From: Platanthera guangdongensis
Lineage: Eukaryota; Streptophyta; Magnoliopsida; Asparagales; Orchidaceae
Assembly (NCBI GenBank): GCA_039583875.1
Contig: CM077166.1
Coordinates: 88,968,564 to 89,032,563 of the forward strand
DNA: 64,000 nt
Direction: 5' to 3'
In this document: piece by piece, positions 32,831 to 44,149 of the stretch
How the letters are laid out: the number at the start of each line of letters is the position of its first letter
How positions within the stretch are numbered: position 1 is the first letter of the stretch
Notes under the pieces: generated by a model
Told to the model about the DNA's origin: nothing
The model's input: the letters and a program-made list of their open reading frames with translations, nothing else
The model's database searches: none
Program-made: the position numbers and the translations under genes

Positions 32831-32913
32831 CTCACTCGATGCTCCCCAAACCTGTGTCAATTTTCTTGACTCAAAACATGTGCGAGGGGTCTGGCATGAA
32901 ATGGGAAATTACA

Positions 32914-34084
32914 AATCCTGTAAACAAAATAAAAGATTTCGTCCCCGAAATCAGGCTAAGGTTGTGGGGGAAATAGTTCAAGGAAATATATTATGCTTTA
33001 AAAATATTACATTGTGGAAACAACTCCGGGTAGTGCTTCTGCATCAAGTCCACCGGTTCCCAAGTAAATTAATCTTTCCCATCATTAGACCACGACACCT
33101 TTACTAAAGGAACGCTCTTGAGATGCAAATTCCTTGTCTCTGTGTCCACTATCCGCACCAGCTCTAGTCGCACAGATATATCGGTCGCTACTACTCAATT
33201 AGTGGTGGGGGTATGTTGATCGGGCCGCAAAAATGCCTTTCGAAGTGGCGACACATGGAATACATCTTGAAGATTCTCCAGCTCTGGTGGTAACTCCAAC
33301 CGGTAGGCCAAAGGGCCAATCTGTTCCAATATAGCATAAGGCCCAACATACCTTGGGCTGAGCTTCTTCACACCTTGTACCCATGACACTCCATGCATCG
33401 GCCGGATCTTTAGGAACACTTTGTCATCCACTTAAAATTCTACCATTCGGTGCATTACATTATAGTATTTTGCATGCTGACTTTGAGCCCAAAGCATGCG
33501 ATCCCGTATTAGTCTAACAACATTATCAGTATCAACGATGTACTCAATTGAAAAAACCTTCAGGTCTTCATCTTGAACTCATGACAAGGGGGTTCTACAC
33601 CTTCATCCGTAAAGGGCTTCATGGGGTGCCATCCCAATACTGGCCTGGTGACTGTTGTTATATGAGAATTCCACAAGTGGTATGAGACGTTCTCATGGCT
33701 CTCCTATATCAAGCATACACAGCCTCAATTGATCTTCCAAAGTTCTGATGGTCCTTTCAGACTTCCTGTCCGTCAGAGGGTGAAATGTTATGCTAAAAGT
33801 AAGGCACGATCCAAAATATGCTTGTACCACCTTCCACTCTCTAGAGGTGGAACGACCATCCCGCTCAGAAATGATTGTCTTTGGCACACTATGTTACCGT
33901 ACAAACTTCTTCACAAAGAGGCGCACCAAGACATCCACATGTGCCTCTTTCTTCATAAGGATGAACCTATCTACCTTTGTCAGGCGTTCAATGATTACCC
34001 AAACTGAACCATTCCCTGAGCGTGAGTGGGGCAACCTGTGGACGAAGTCCATGGAGATATCCTCGAACTTCCACTCGGGGATGG
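32914..34084 (-). pseudogene. Integrase C-part and chromodomain, element E
   Basis: From the D insertion leftward on the minus strand: [14 protein letters not shown] (first catalytic Asp), a stretch with frameshifts, MPKTIISERDGRSTSREWKV near 33887 (second Asp changed context, SERDGR), TFHPLTDRKSERT near 33790 (family DGQSER), then 33431-33195 with KLSPRYVGPYAILEQIGPLAYRL (GPY/F) and VFHVSPLRKAF. A chromodomain-like tail follows (RNLHLKSVPLVKVSWSNDG near 33130-33070) with a TAA inside. Continues E from 46049. The lineage is Tekay-like but clearly distinct from A/B. Confidence 0.82.
34080..34084. repeat. Target-site duplication GATGG, left copy (D)
   Basis: Pairs with GTTGG at 46049-46053, one mismatch; the E frame resumes when one copy is dropped. 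Confidence 0.75.
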
Positions 34085-34802
34085 TGAAAGAAAACTGTTG
34101 TCGACCTAAATCACCTAGAGGGGGGTGAATAGGTGGTTTGTACGTCTTTTGCGGAATAAAAAATAATTAGAGCACTGCACAGAAATATCTACCAATATAA
34201 CAAACGACACAAGATGTATAGTCGTTCCCCAACCTTGGGTACATCCACTTTCCTTCACCGATCTAGCAATCAACTAGACTCTGCTACTCCACTATCTCGG
34301 ATCAAAAACCGATCCTACCCTCGGAACAAAGTTCCTACAAACTCGATCCAAACAAAACGGATCTACACCTCGGAAGATAACACTTCCTACAAACTCGGAG
34401 TGAAAAACTCCTACACTCGGAGAAGATTTCTCCTACAAGATTAATAAAGAGTTTACAAGAATACAAACAGTAAATCACTCAGATCTGAAGGAAACGGCCA
34501 GGATCTTCTTCTTTTCAACTTTGTAACACTTTCAGAAATCGGTGAAGAAGTTCTCGGCCTCGATCTGGATCTACTCGCTTTTACGGAAATCGAGAAAGAA
34601 TATGATCAGTGAAGTCGATCTCGATCTGTAACTTTTCTTCAGAATAATACTCTCAAAATAGAAGCTTTGGCCGGAGAAGAAGGCGGCGGCGGCGGCTTTC
34701 GTTTCGCGAAAGTCAGAGAGGAGGCGGCTGAAGAATATTTCTCGAAAAAGAAATTACAAGAAAGCTTTAAGAATACTTAGGGTTTGTCATTTTCTGATAA
34801 GA

Positions 34803-34812
34803 CCTTATATAG
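34803..34812 (-). promoter_or_regulatory. TATA-like box, D 3' LTR
   Basis: CTATATAAGG on the minus strand, downstream of the array in element orientation. Confidence 0.65.
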
Positions 34813-34924
34813 GAGAGACTAACGGTCATAATCAGTCATAATGATGTACACGTGGACCAATCATGTCGCGTGATTGAAAAATCCCGTCAGAAAAATGACT
34901 TAGAAAAATTTCGGAAAGATTTGG

Positions 34925-35290
34925 TCAACTACACGAGTAAGTCAATAACTACTCGAGTAGTTGAATAACTACTCGAGTATATGATGGGAAACATACTCGG
35001 GTATGTATAAAAAAGACTACTCGAGTATATAGAGATCAACTACTCGAGTAGGCAGACAGAACTACTCGAGTATGTGAAGGGACCTACTCGAGTATATAGA
35101 GGATCTACTCGAGTACTAGAAAAGCTACTCGAGTATATTACATAACCTACTCGAGTACAAGAAGTACTACTGGAGTGGAATACTTAGAAAAATTCTGAAG
35201 AGGTCTGCTGGCAACAACTCAAGTAGTTGAACTAAACTACTCGAGAGAAAGTAATCTACTCGAGTAGGTGAAAGTTCTACTTGAGTAAAA
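34925..35290 (-). repeat. U3 dyad array, D 3' LTR (TACTCGAGTA)
   Basis: About 11 CTCGAG cores, mostly ACTACTCGAGTAG or ACTACTCGAGTATAT, spaced about 20-30 bases, plus decayed copies (ACACGAGTA, TACTCGGGTA, TACTGGAGT). Confidence 0.92.
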
Positions 35291-35394
35291 GACTTAAACA
35301 AATTCTGGAGTCGAAGCATCAAATACAACTTAATTCATCTTAGTTCCAGGGTGACTTCATCAAATCTGGGTTCATGTGGATGAAATACCCAACA

Positions 35395-35410
35395 ATCGCC
35401 CCCCTATTTG
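35395..35410 (-). other. Polypurine tract of D
   Basis: CAAATAGGGGGGCGAT on the minus strand, directly before the LTR start TGTTGGGT. Confidence 0.8.
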
Positions 35411-35638
35411 TTGAAGTCAGAACCCTTTACACTAAGGTGAATTATAGACATAAAAGAAACTAAGTAGAAAAATATGAGTAGGTAAGCAAAGGATAATGAA
35501 AAGATAATTAGACAGTAATGAAGAATTGTATATATATGTAAGTTTCCAAAAACATCAAGTCTACAATTTGTCATTTCAATTTCTCATGATCTTTTAGGTT
35601 TGGGCTTGGGATTGCTGCTTATCCATCTTCTCTTGTTG
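35411..35638. other. Untranslated 3' region of D
   Basis: A/T-rich, between the extra ORF stop and the polypurine tract. Nothing recognised. Confidence 0.5.
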
Positions 35639-37990
35639 TCACCTTAGGTAGCTGAATGGCTTTGGGAAGTATTTAGGAGGCCTTGGAGGAGCAGTAGTGT
35701 TATTTCTCCCAAATTCTCTATCATGGATCTTCCTTTTCAGCATAGACTTCTCATATAACTCCCATTCCTGGGAACTGTAGTGCATGTTTCTGTTCTCATT
35801 GTGATCCATGACCAACCTGAGTGTGTCCAAGATGAGAGACTTTGAAGTTGGAGACCAGGCTTCAGCATGTTCAGGGGCCTTAGAAGGAGCTGTGCTGCTG
35901 GAAGAGGGACCTTCACCATATTTCCTTTTCTTCTTGTGGATTCTGATCTCTGGAGGTGCTTGAAGGAATATATCAGCAGGATCTTCTTCCCATCCTGGAA
36001 CATAAGTGTTTGGAGGAGCAACTGAGTCTCCAGGCCTGGGGGAGAAGGTAGGTTGTTGAGGAACATCAGGAGCAGAGACATCTATGGCAAGAGGATTGAG
36101 ATGATGGGGAATGATGTTTGGGTCAACTGCAAGATCTGGCAAGATCTGATTGTGCATCCAGACAGCAGTGTCATAGGTGTGAAATTGGACACTCTGTATC
36201 TGGGCAAGCACATCATCATGAATGGTCTTTACATGAGCTTCCCATTCAACTGTCTTATGAGCAGTAGATTTTTCTACTTGTTCTTTGAGTTCTTTTATCA
36301 AACCCTCCCCCTTTCTGATTTCAACAAATACTGTCTCTATGGTGTCATCTTTGAAAGTGCCAACTTCTTCACATATCTTCATCTTATTGGCTTCAGTCCT
36401 CTTGTCTAGCTCAATCTGATTGTTGGCCAGGGTTACACCTTGTTCCATGACATTGCCAATACTAGTGATAGTATGGTCAAGAGCTTTGCCACCAAGTTGG
36501 AATAGGTACTTTAGCTTGTTAGTGTTATGCTGAATTTCAGCAAAACCTCTGCTCATCTCAGTCTCAAGAGCAGTGACCTTGTAAGTGACCACCTTTAGAG
36601 AGGTGTCAAAATGATGTCTTTGTTCTTGAAGAAGAATGGCAATACTTTGCAGCAGATCTGAGGAGGAGGAAACTGTAGCAGCAGCAGTAGAGGGAGCAGC
36701 AGTAGGGATAGGAGGAGTTACCCAACGAGCTATTTCTTCAATAAGCACTGAGCTGAGAGCTCTGGTGGTAGGAATGACAGCATCCAATTCTTCTGTATCA
36801 TGGGGGAAGGAGAAATCGAGGTTTCTGAGAGGGGCCTCAGCTGGCTCAGGAGAAGGCTCATCAGAAATAAAAATGGTGTCTGGCTTATCTGCTGGAGGAG
36901 GAGGAGGAGAAGGTGTTGGAGATCTGGCTAGAGAATGGGCAGGAGACTGTGCTGGAGACAAGTCCTTGTGATGTTCAGTGGTTGGAGTTGGAGGAGATAG
37001 AGGAGGAGGGGGAAGCACATCTTTAGTAAGCTCTGCAATCATGGCATCTATGGCAGCAGCTGTGGACAGAAAAGTGTCTTGAGGTACTTGATCTGAGGAG
37101 GTGGTTGGACTCTTTGGAGTATGAGGTAGGGATGGAATCTCTGGCTGAGGAGAGGGTTGCCTGACTGGGCTAGATATAGCAGGCTCCCACTCCCTTGGTG
37201 CACCAGAGGAGCTGGCCAGATGATGAGGAGAGGGAGATGGAGTCATGTCCTCTACAGCTGGAACTACTGGGATTGCTGAGACCTTTGCAGCTTGGGCAGA
37301 GTTCTTGAGCTTGAGATCCCATCTTTGAATTGAAGAGATGGAGACCTTCTTCATGTGGTGAAGTGGAGTCCCTTTTGAGAAGTTGAATACTTCAGGATTT
37401 GTTTCATGAAGGAGCAGAGATATACTTCTTGCGTAGTTGGGGGATTTCATGCTGTCCTTTATCTTGTCCAAAATCAGCATACCAAATTGGTATTTCTTGC
37501 GGCAGACAATGACTTGCATTATATCGAAGAAGTATGAGGGAATGTCTCGGATGGAGTGAGTCTTGCACAGTAAAATTTTTCCAATAACATCAACGAGGAA
37601 TTTGCCTTCTGCATTCATATCTGACCTTTTGAAGTATTGAGCATCAGTGGAAAAGCCACAGAAAAGGGTTGTCCTGTCGGAATCCTCAGCAACTAGGTGA
37701 TCTTCTTCATCAACAATCGGTAAACGGAGAAGTTGAGAGACAGAGGTCTTGGTGAACTTTAGTTTCAAACCCTTTACTGTAGATTTTAGGACTTTGCCAT
37801 TGCGTCGAACCTTGAGATTTGAGAAGAATTCTGCAACTTTGGGGAAGAGAACGCGACAGGGTTCTTGGAGGATGAAGGAGAGGCCGGCGGTGTCGAGAAG
37901 AATGAGAAGGTTGTGGAAATCGTCAGAAAGCTCTGCAATACTGTCGGTGACGAGTTCGGAGCCGACGCCGATCTTGTGAGAAGTCGCCAT
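35639..37990 (-). CDS. Intact extra ORF of SIRE-type Copia D (783 codons)
   Basis: This lies after pol, where SIRE-type elements carry an additional, sometimes called env-like, ORF. Start ATG at 37990 in TTCCATGG. N-terminal globular part (about 1-235) with FHNLLILLDTAGLSFI, then FFSNLKVRRNG and KFLVDVIGKILLC, recalling the family annotated as putative plant transposon protein. Residues about 245-440 are rich in Pro and Ser (PSPSPHHLASSSG, PPPPPADKP). Residues about 455-610 look helical or coiled-coil (LETEMSRGFAEIQHNTNKL). The C-terminus is basic (KKKRKYG, then KSMLKRKIHDREF), with a possible nuclear localisation signal. I see no signal peptide or membrane segment, so an envelope role is not supported. 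Function unknown. A broken homologue is in F. Confidence 0.85.
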   Translation of the reverse strand: MATSHKIGVGSELVTDSIAELSDDFHNLLILLDTAGLSFILQEPCRVLFPKVAEFFSNLKVRRNGKVLKSTVKGLKLKFTKTSVSQLLRLPIVDEEDHLVAEDSDRTTLFCGFSTDAQYFKRSDMNAEGKFLVDVIGKILLCKTHSIRDIPSYFFDIMQVIVCRKKYQFGMLILDKIKDSMKSPNYARSISLLLHETNPEVFNFSKGTPLHHMKKVSISSIQRWDLKLKNSAQAAKVSAIPVVPAVEDMTPSPSPHHLASSSGAPREWEPAISSPVRQPSPQPEIPSLPHTPKSPTTSSDQVPQDTFLSTAAAIDAMIAELTKDVLPPPPLSPPTPTTEHHKDLSPAQSPAHSLARSPTPSPPPPPADKPDTIFISDEPSPEPAEAPLRNLDFSFPHDTEELDAVIPTTRALSSVLIEEIARWVTPPIPTAAPSTAAATVSSSSDLLQSIAILLQEQRHHFDTSLKVVTYKVTALETEMSRGFAEIQHNTNKLKYLFQLGGKALDHTITSIGNVMEQGVTLANNQIELDKRTEANKMKICEEVGTFKDDTIETVFVEIRKGEGLIKELKEQVEKSTAHKTVEWEAHVKTIHDDVLAQIQSVQFHTYDTAVWMHNQILPDLAVDPNIIPHHLNPLAIDVSAPDVPQQPTFSPRPGDSVAPPNTYVPGWEEDPADIFLQAPPEIRIHKKKRKYGEGPSSSSTAPSKAPEHAEAWSPTSKSLILDTLRLVMDHNENRNMHYSSQEWELYEKSMLKRKIHDREFGRNNTTAPPRPPKYFPKPFSYLR

Positions 37991-38002
37991 GGAAGCGAAT
38001 GC

Positions 38003-38030
38003 CTGGAGGAAATTAAAGAGAGAGAACTCT
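38003..38030 (-). promoter_or_regulatory. 3' splice-site-like sequence before the D extra ORF
   Basis: On the minus strand TTCTCTCTCTTTAATTTCC leads to TCCAG^GC, 13 bases upstream of the ATG. It would suit a spliced subgenomic mRNA. F has the same arrangement. Confidence 0.5.
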
Positions 38031-38129
38031 GCAACTTCGGCGAAGGTGAGTCGGCAGGGTAGGCGAAGAGACAGGGGGGGTACTCGAGAGATAGAAATGA
38101 TATCGAGTAGGTTTGATGTTTTGGAATTT

Positions 38130-38143
38130 CATATATATATAAC
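38130..38143 (-). promoter_or_regulatory. TATA-like stretch between internal array and D extra ORF
   Basis: GTTATATATATATG on the minus strand, about 140 bases before the ATG and about 120 bases after the internal array. Confidence 0.45.
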
Positions 38144-38261
38144 TCTTAAATTTTCGCTAATTAAGTTAAAGAAAGAGGCGGCATATAGCCTTGGGTGGCG
38201 AATAGAACAATTTTTTTTGAAAAACTGGGAATCAGGACACGAGAGAGAGAGAGAGAGGCTC

Positions 38262-38520
38262 CTCGAGTAGGTAAAGGAGCTACTCGAGTAGGTCGACTGG
38301 AGTTACTCGAGTATGTGAGAGAACTACTCGAGTATATAAGGACTTACTCGAGTAGGTGAGAGAATTACTCGAGTAGGTATTGACTTACTCGAGTAGGTGA
38401 GAAACTTACTCGAGTAGGTCTTTAGATACTCGAGTAGGTCAGTACACATACTCGAGTAGGTTCATTCATATACTCGAGTAGGTGTTTAGATACTCGAGTA
38501 TGTCTCATGCTTCTCGAGTT
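38262..38520 (-). repeat. Internal CTCGAG array of D, between pol and extra ORF
   Basis: About 13 TACTCGAGTA copies, mostly TACTCGAGTAGGT, at 18-25 base spacing, more regular than in the LTR. It uses the same core as the D LTR array but is outside the LTR. Confidence 0.93.
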
Positions 38521-38598
38521 GAATTTTGACAAAGTTGAGAAAGAGTAGATTTTGACTAACCCTTTGCAATTACTTGCTTCTTAGTCATTCAGCCTTCT

Positions 38599-41500
38599 TT
38601 AGTCCTCTTTGTTGAGCATCCCAAGCTCTGTCTTGAAGAACGAGAACTTGGTCTCGTCCAGCGGCTTTGTGAAGATATCTGCAACTTGCCTATCTGTAGG
38701 CACATATTGGAGATCTATGTCTCCATGCTCCACATGTTACCGGATGAAGTGGTACCTTAGCTCGATATGCTTTGTCCGGCTGTGGGAGACTGGATTGTTG
38801 GCTATTGCAATTGCGCTGGAGGAGTCACAGTACAAGGGAATATCCTTGAACTGCATGTTATAGTCCACGAACTGATTCTTTATCCATAGTAACTGTGTGC
38901 AACAACTGCCTGCAGAGATATACTCTGACTCCGCCGTTGAGATTGCGACACAGTTCTGCTTCTTGCTACATCAGGAAATTAGCCTTCTTCCGAAGAATTG
39001 GCAAGTCCCTGAGGTGCTTTTCCGGTCGTCTTTGCTACCTGCAAAATCTGCATCTGAAAATCCAATTAGTTCGCTGTCATTACTTCTTGGGTACCATAAG
39101 CAAAGATTTGGTGTGCCTTTAAGGTATCTCAGGATCCGATTTTCAGCAGCGTAATTAGATTCCTTAGAGTTCACCTGAAATCTAGCACAGACACATGTTG
39201 AGAACATTATGTCAGGCCTACTGGCAGTAAGGTAGAGCAAGGATCCAATTATGCTTCTGTACTTAGTTTCATCAAAAGGTTTCCCTTTTTCATCCTTGTC
39301 CAGAGACATAGTTGAGCCCATTGGAGTCCTCATAGAGGTTGCGTTCTCCATTCCGAATTTCTTAATTAGCTCTTTGGTGAATTTGATCTGTGAGATGAAA
39401 ATTTCATATTCAGATTGTTTCACTTGAAGCCCTAAGAAATACTTCAGCTCGCCCATACTACTGATTTCAAACTTCCCTTGCATAAGTTTTGAGAACTTTT
39501 TGCAGAGGTTGTTATCTGTAGAGCCAAAGATAATGTCGTCGACATAGATTTGCACTAGCAAAATCTTGCCTTATATTTCCCTAAGAAATAATGTCTTGTC
39601 TATCTTTCCCCTTGCTAACTTGTTCTCAAGTAGAAAGGTAGACAGCGTTTCATACCAAGCTCGAGGAGCTTGTTTCAGACCATATAGGGCCTTGTGCAGA
39701 AAATAGACATGATCGAGAATGTTAGGATCAACGAAACCTAGAGGTTGTTCCACATACACTTCCTCCTTTAAGTTACCATTCCGGAAGGCCGACTTCACGT
39801 CCATCTGATAGACGGTGAAGCCTTTGAACGCAGCATATGCTAGGAACAACCTTATTGCCTCCAGTCTGGCCACTGGAGCATATGTCTGGTCGAAGTCGAT
39901 TCCTTCTTCTTGACGATAGCCTTTAGCGACGAGTCTGGACTTGTTCTTTATGATAGTCCCGTCTTCATCCATGTTGTTCCTGAAGACCCATTTTGTTCCA
40001 ATGATGTTCTTTCCCTTGGGTCTTGGAACCAGCATCCACACATTGCAGCACTTGAACTGATTTAGCTCTTCTTCCATTGCCATTATCCATGATGCGTCTG
40101 AGTTTGCTTCCTCAAATTTCTTTGGTTCAACCTGTGAGAGAAAACTCAAATGAAGATTCTCATTAGTTGTACCTCTCCGAGTTCTGACACCATCCCGGAG
40201 ATCTCCTATGATCTGGTCCATGGGGTGATCTTTCAGATGTCTGAGCTCTTGAGTCCTTGCATCTGGATTATCTTCAAGCACCGGAGTGATTTCTTCATCC
40301 TGGATGACTTCTTCATTTTTATCATCAGCCTCTCCAATAGGAGTGGGAGTGGTGATCTTAATGAACTTCTCGCCTTCTTCTTCGGACGGATCATCCAAGC
40401 TAGTTTCTTTCAGCTTTTCACCTGCATCTTCAATGAGCACACTAGACGGATTGCTTTGAAGCAAGCTCGTCTCAACAAATACAACATGTATTGATTCTTC
40501 CACCACCAGGGTTTTTCTATTGAAAATCTTGTATGCCTTACTATGGCTACTATATCCTACAAAAATACCTTCAAAGCTTTTTTCGCTGAACTTGGTGGTA
40601 TGATATTTGCCAATGTTAAGTACGAAGCATTTGCAGCCAAAGATTCTAAAGTAAGAGATTGTTGGTTTTCTGCCTTTCAGAAGTTCGTAAGGAGTCTTTT
40701 TGTGGTCTTTGTTTATGAGTGCTCGATTTTGCACGTGGCATGCAGTGTTGACGACCTCAGCCCAGAAGTACTCCGATAGTGAAGCATCACTCAACATGGT
40801 CCTACAGGCCTCTATGAGTGTTCTGTTCCTTCTTTCAGCCACTCCATTTTGTTGTGGAGTATGATGAGAGGAAAACTCATGAAAGATACCTAAGCTTTCA
40901 CAGAATTCTGTCATGGCCCCAGATTTGAACTCTGTTCCGTTGTCACTTCTGATTTTGACTATGGAGCAGTTGTATTCATTCTGGACTTGCCTGACAAAAT
41001 TGGTAAGGATATCGAAGGTATCTGACTTTTGTTTCAGAAAGAACACCCACGCAAAGCGCGAGTAGTCATCAACAATTACCAATGTATATTCCTTGCCTCA
41101 AAAACTTCTAATCTGAAGTGGACCAAACAAGTCCATGTGCAATAGATGGAGACATCTGTTAGAGTCTTTGCCAACAGTGCTTTTAAAGGTAGCCCTTGTT
41201 TGCTTGCCTTTTACGCATGCGTGACAAGGTCTGTCTTTGACGCATTTGACATTTGGGGCATCACGTACCAAGATCATTGAAAATAATTTATTAATTTTTT
41301 TGAAATTAATATGTGCTAGTGTCTTGTGCCATTGGTCACCAAGAGACGCACTATCTTTTTCCAAAAGACACACTGGTGTGGAGGAATATATACAGATGAA
41401 AATTAAACAGAAAATATTCCTGCTTCGAGTGCCGGATAGAATCGTTTCCATATTGTCAACGAATTTTATCAAGCACTTATCAGCATGGAACTCAACTATG

Positions 41501-41740
41501 TATCCTTTATCGCAGAGTTGGCTTATGCTAATGAGATTGTGTTCCAATCCTTCAACATAGGCCACATCCGAGAAGGATACATTGCCGTTAGTAATCATAC
41601 CATAGCCTCTAGTAGTTCCACGGTCTGAACCTCCAAAGTTGACCTTTGGTCCGTTCACGACTGGAGTAAAGTTCTGAATGAGGCTTCTCGTCCCGGTCAT
41701 ATGCCGAGAGCATCCGCTGTCCAAGTACCAGATAGGCATT
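38599..41740 (-). pseudogene. Pol of Copia D (protease, integrase, RT, RNase H)
   Basis: Protease IWYLDSGCSRHMTG near 41735-41695. Integrase zinc finger (HKTLAHINF, CHACVKGKQTR), HMDLFGP (first Asp), SDNGTEF (second Asp), [15 protein letters not shown] (Glu). RT with [40 protein letters not shown] and [10 protein letters not shown]. RNase H with FSDADFAGSKDDRKSTSG and STAESEYISAGSCC. Ends at ELGMLNKED and TAA (38599-38601). Stops at 41098 (TGA), 39571 (TAA) and 38969 (TGA); otherwise in frame, with 503 codons uninterrupted from 41082 to 39571. Confidence 0.93.
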
Positions 41741-44103
41741 TTGTTGGCCTTTGGACATCCCTGTAATCACAATCAATTCGCCTTAGGAACCCAAACACGT
41801 TTGGGTCCTTGGTCTCGGGTTAGAGTGCCCCCCTACGAGTGTTGGCATTATGAGCGGTCTTTCTCATATTGCTGACATGAGGGGTTGCAGCATTTCTGGA
41901 ATTGAACCAGCAATATATGGCGAAGTGAGCAACCTTGCCACAGCACCAACAGTCAAATCTATTGTACCTTTACCTCAAGATCTCCTGCTTGACCTTTTGG
42001 AACTTTGGTCTAGTAGGGGTAGTATTCTTAGAGGAAGATGCCTCATGATGATGGCAATCACATGACTTCTTCTCCTTTATGGGCTTCTCTACAACAGGCT
42101 TTGTCTTTGGAGCGTTCTTGAAGTTATGCCCATGATTGAAAGGGCCATAGCTCTGAATAACAACTTCTTCATAAGGTTCCTTAAAGACACTTTCGCCAAA
42201 GTTTCGGGGTCGAGCCCATCCTTGATAGCGGGACTTTGGCTCTACATAAGTAGGCCTAGCAAAGTGCCTGTACGATGAGTCAAAGTCAAACTCATTTGTT
42301 GGAAAGATGACCTTTCTGAATGTGGTTTGATTTTGAGGGGGTTTTCCCTTTTCTTCGGCTGAGGCATTTTTGGCGGCCTTATTTTTCCGTTGATTCTTGT
42401 TTCTCCTAGAGGATTTACTAGGAGCTTCTTCATGGCCTAGTCCAGCTCCCTCGTCCTTTGCTGAGAATTCAGCAACGAATGGAAGAACTGTCTTGGGCTT
42501 AGAGAAACTCTCAACAAGTTTCCTTTCAGCCGCAAGTTCTGCTTCCAACCCTTTGATGATCTTCTCCTTCAGGTCAAGGTGCTCAAGAGCCTTGTTATAT
42601 TCTTCAATAGTATTATTGAAGTTTTCCTCGAGGAGTCAGTCTTTGCAACTTTCTCTCTCAAGTTGCTCTCTTCGGATTTTAGAGATTTGTCTCTTCAGCC
42701 TGAGTCTTCACGACTCGACGACATTTGTCGTAAGCCATGATTAACTCCTTATACTGGGCCATCAATTCTGACTCATCGTCAAAGGAGCTACTCTCGCAAT
42801 CATGTTCAGAGACTTCAGACTCTGAGAGAGGGGTGTGAGAGTTTACCTTCCCAGTGAACTCGGGCTCTTGTTCATCATCTGTTTGAGCCATTAGCCCAAA
42901 GTAAGCTTCTTTTTCTTCGCTTGACTCTGAGGAGTCGGAGTCGCTAAGAGTCTTGCTCCTTTTGGCTATGAGGCTCTTCTCTTTCCTCTTCCTGTTGTGT
43001 GAGGATTTCTTGTCTTCCATTCTGCCACCCTCCTTCTTCTCGTCAGGGCAGTCAGCAATGACGTGACCTGGCTTATTGCAACAGTAGCAAATGATGTCAG
43101 TTGAAACGTATTTGTTCTGTTTTGTGTTATACCTGTCGTTGCTGCTTGAGCCTCTTCTTTATCGATCGTCATCGCGCCACAATCTTCTGTGTGAGGCATC
43201 CTTGCCTTTCCATTGTTTCTTTTTATTAAGAAACTTCTTGAATTGCCTTGAGAGCAAGGAGAACTCTCCTTCAGATAGTTCAGAGCCTGAGGTGCTGGGC
43301 TCTGATGTTTCTTCCTCTTCATCAACTTCTGGAGCTGGAGTGGGGGAGGCAGCCTTAGTCTTTCTGGAGGTGTCTGCCTTTAGAGCTACAGATTTCTCCT
43401 TTAGAGCAGACCTGCCCTTCTCTTCTTCATCTTTTCTTGTATTGATTTGGAGTTCATAGGACATAAGCTTTCCAAAGAGATTTTGCTGGTCCGTTTCAGC
43501 TAGCTTCCCGAACTCCCTGAGGGCACATACCTTGTTATCCCATTCCTTGGTTAGGGAACTCAAGAATTTGTCGTTCAGTTCTCCGTTTGTGAAGACACGT
43601 CCATACACCCTTAGGCCATTTACAATCTTAAAGAAGTTCTCAAAGGTGTCGGTAATTGTTTCCTTATTCCCTTATCGGAACGCTTCATATTTTTGATTGA
43701 GAAGGGATCTCCGATCATCCCTTACTTCTTCAATCCCTTCCATCAAAGTGACTAAGGAGTGCCACATCTCCTTAGCTGATTGACAGTGAATCAAATTCTG
43801 CAGCATCGAGTCATCGACTGCATTTGCTATGATGTTCTTAGCTTTCTTGTCGAGAGAGACAAGTGCAATCTCGTCTTTGTCGAGATCCATTAGCTTTTTG
43901 GGAACTTTCTTGGTAGGGTCGATAGTGGATATAGTCATGGGAAAGTAAGGACCTTCTTCAACGATCATGAAGATCCTTGGATCCACAGCTTCCATGAAAA
44001 ATTTTATCCTTTCTTTCCACATGGGAAAGTTGTTATTGTTGCACAGTGGAAGCTTGGCGAAATCTTTGCCCTTGTTCATTTTATGGTAGAATCTTTCAGA
44101 CAA
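41741..44103 (-). pseudogene. Gag and gag-pol linker of Copia D
   Basis: Opens MSERFYHKMNKGKDF (44103). The capsid-type region includes LCNNNNFPMWKERIKFFMEA. TAA at 43672 and TAA at 43159 interrupt but stay in frame. The zinc knuckle CYCCNKPGHVIADC is near 43085-43045, with all four ligands plus one extra Cys. Acidic-serine stretch (SDSDSSESSEEKE), then two frameshifts near 42680 and 42635, a helical segment (EYNKALEHLDLKEKIIKGLE), a basic segment and a stop at 41970. The linker to protease (41969-41741) contains GPKRVWVPKAN. Confidence 0.88.
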
Positions 44104-44149
44104 CAGATCTGGATCTAATCAAGGTGTTAACCTTTTAAGGATCAACCTC

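Larger units (their letters stand above)
31696..32913 (-). repeat. Partial 3' LTR of Tekay-like element E
   Basis: Element orientation starts TGTAATTTCCC at 32913, just after the chromodomain end and a GGGGACGAAAT motif (near 32940) that precedes LTRs in this lineage. It is cut at 31696 by C. It carries a 64-69 bp tandem array (32482-32830), a TTCGACGAA array (32105-32460) and a TATA-like site (32014-32023). The frame at 31690-31911 falls in the transcribed LTR part and resembles no known protein. Confidence 0.75.
34085..35394 (-). repeat. 3' LTR of D (1310 bp, with internal deletion)
   Basis: Matches 44164-46048 but lacks about 575 bases of the array region: after TTCTGGAGT near 35317 it jumps to GAAGCATCAAA, which in the other LTR is near 45970. 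About 11 CTCGAG copies remain (34925-35290). TATA-like box at 34803-34812. Confidence 0.93.

Noticed and set aside
35639..37990. Calling the D extra ORF an envelope gene
   Set aside because: Position is as in env-like SIRE ORFs, but I see no signal peptide, no membrane segment and a Pro/Ser-rich middle. Left as function unknown.
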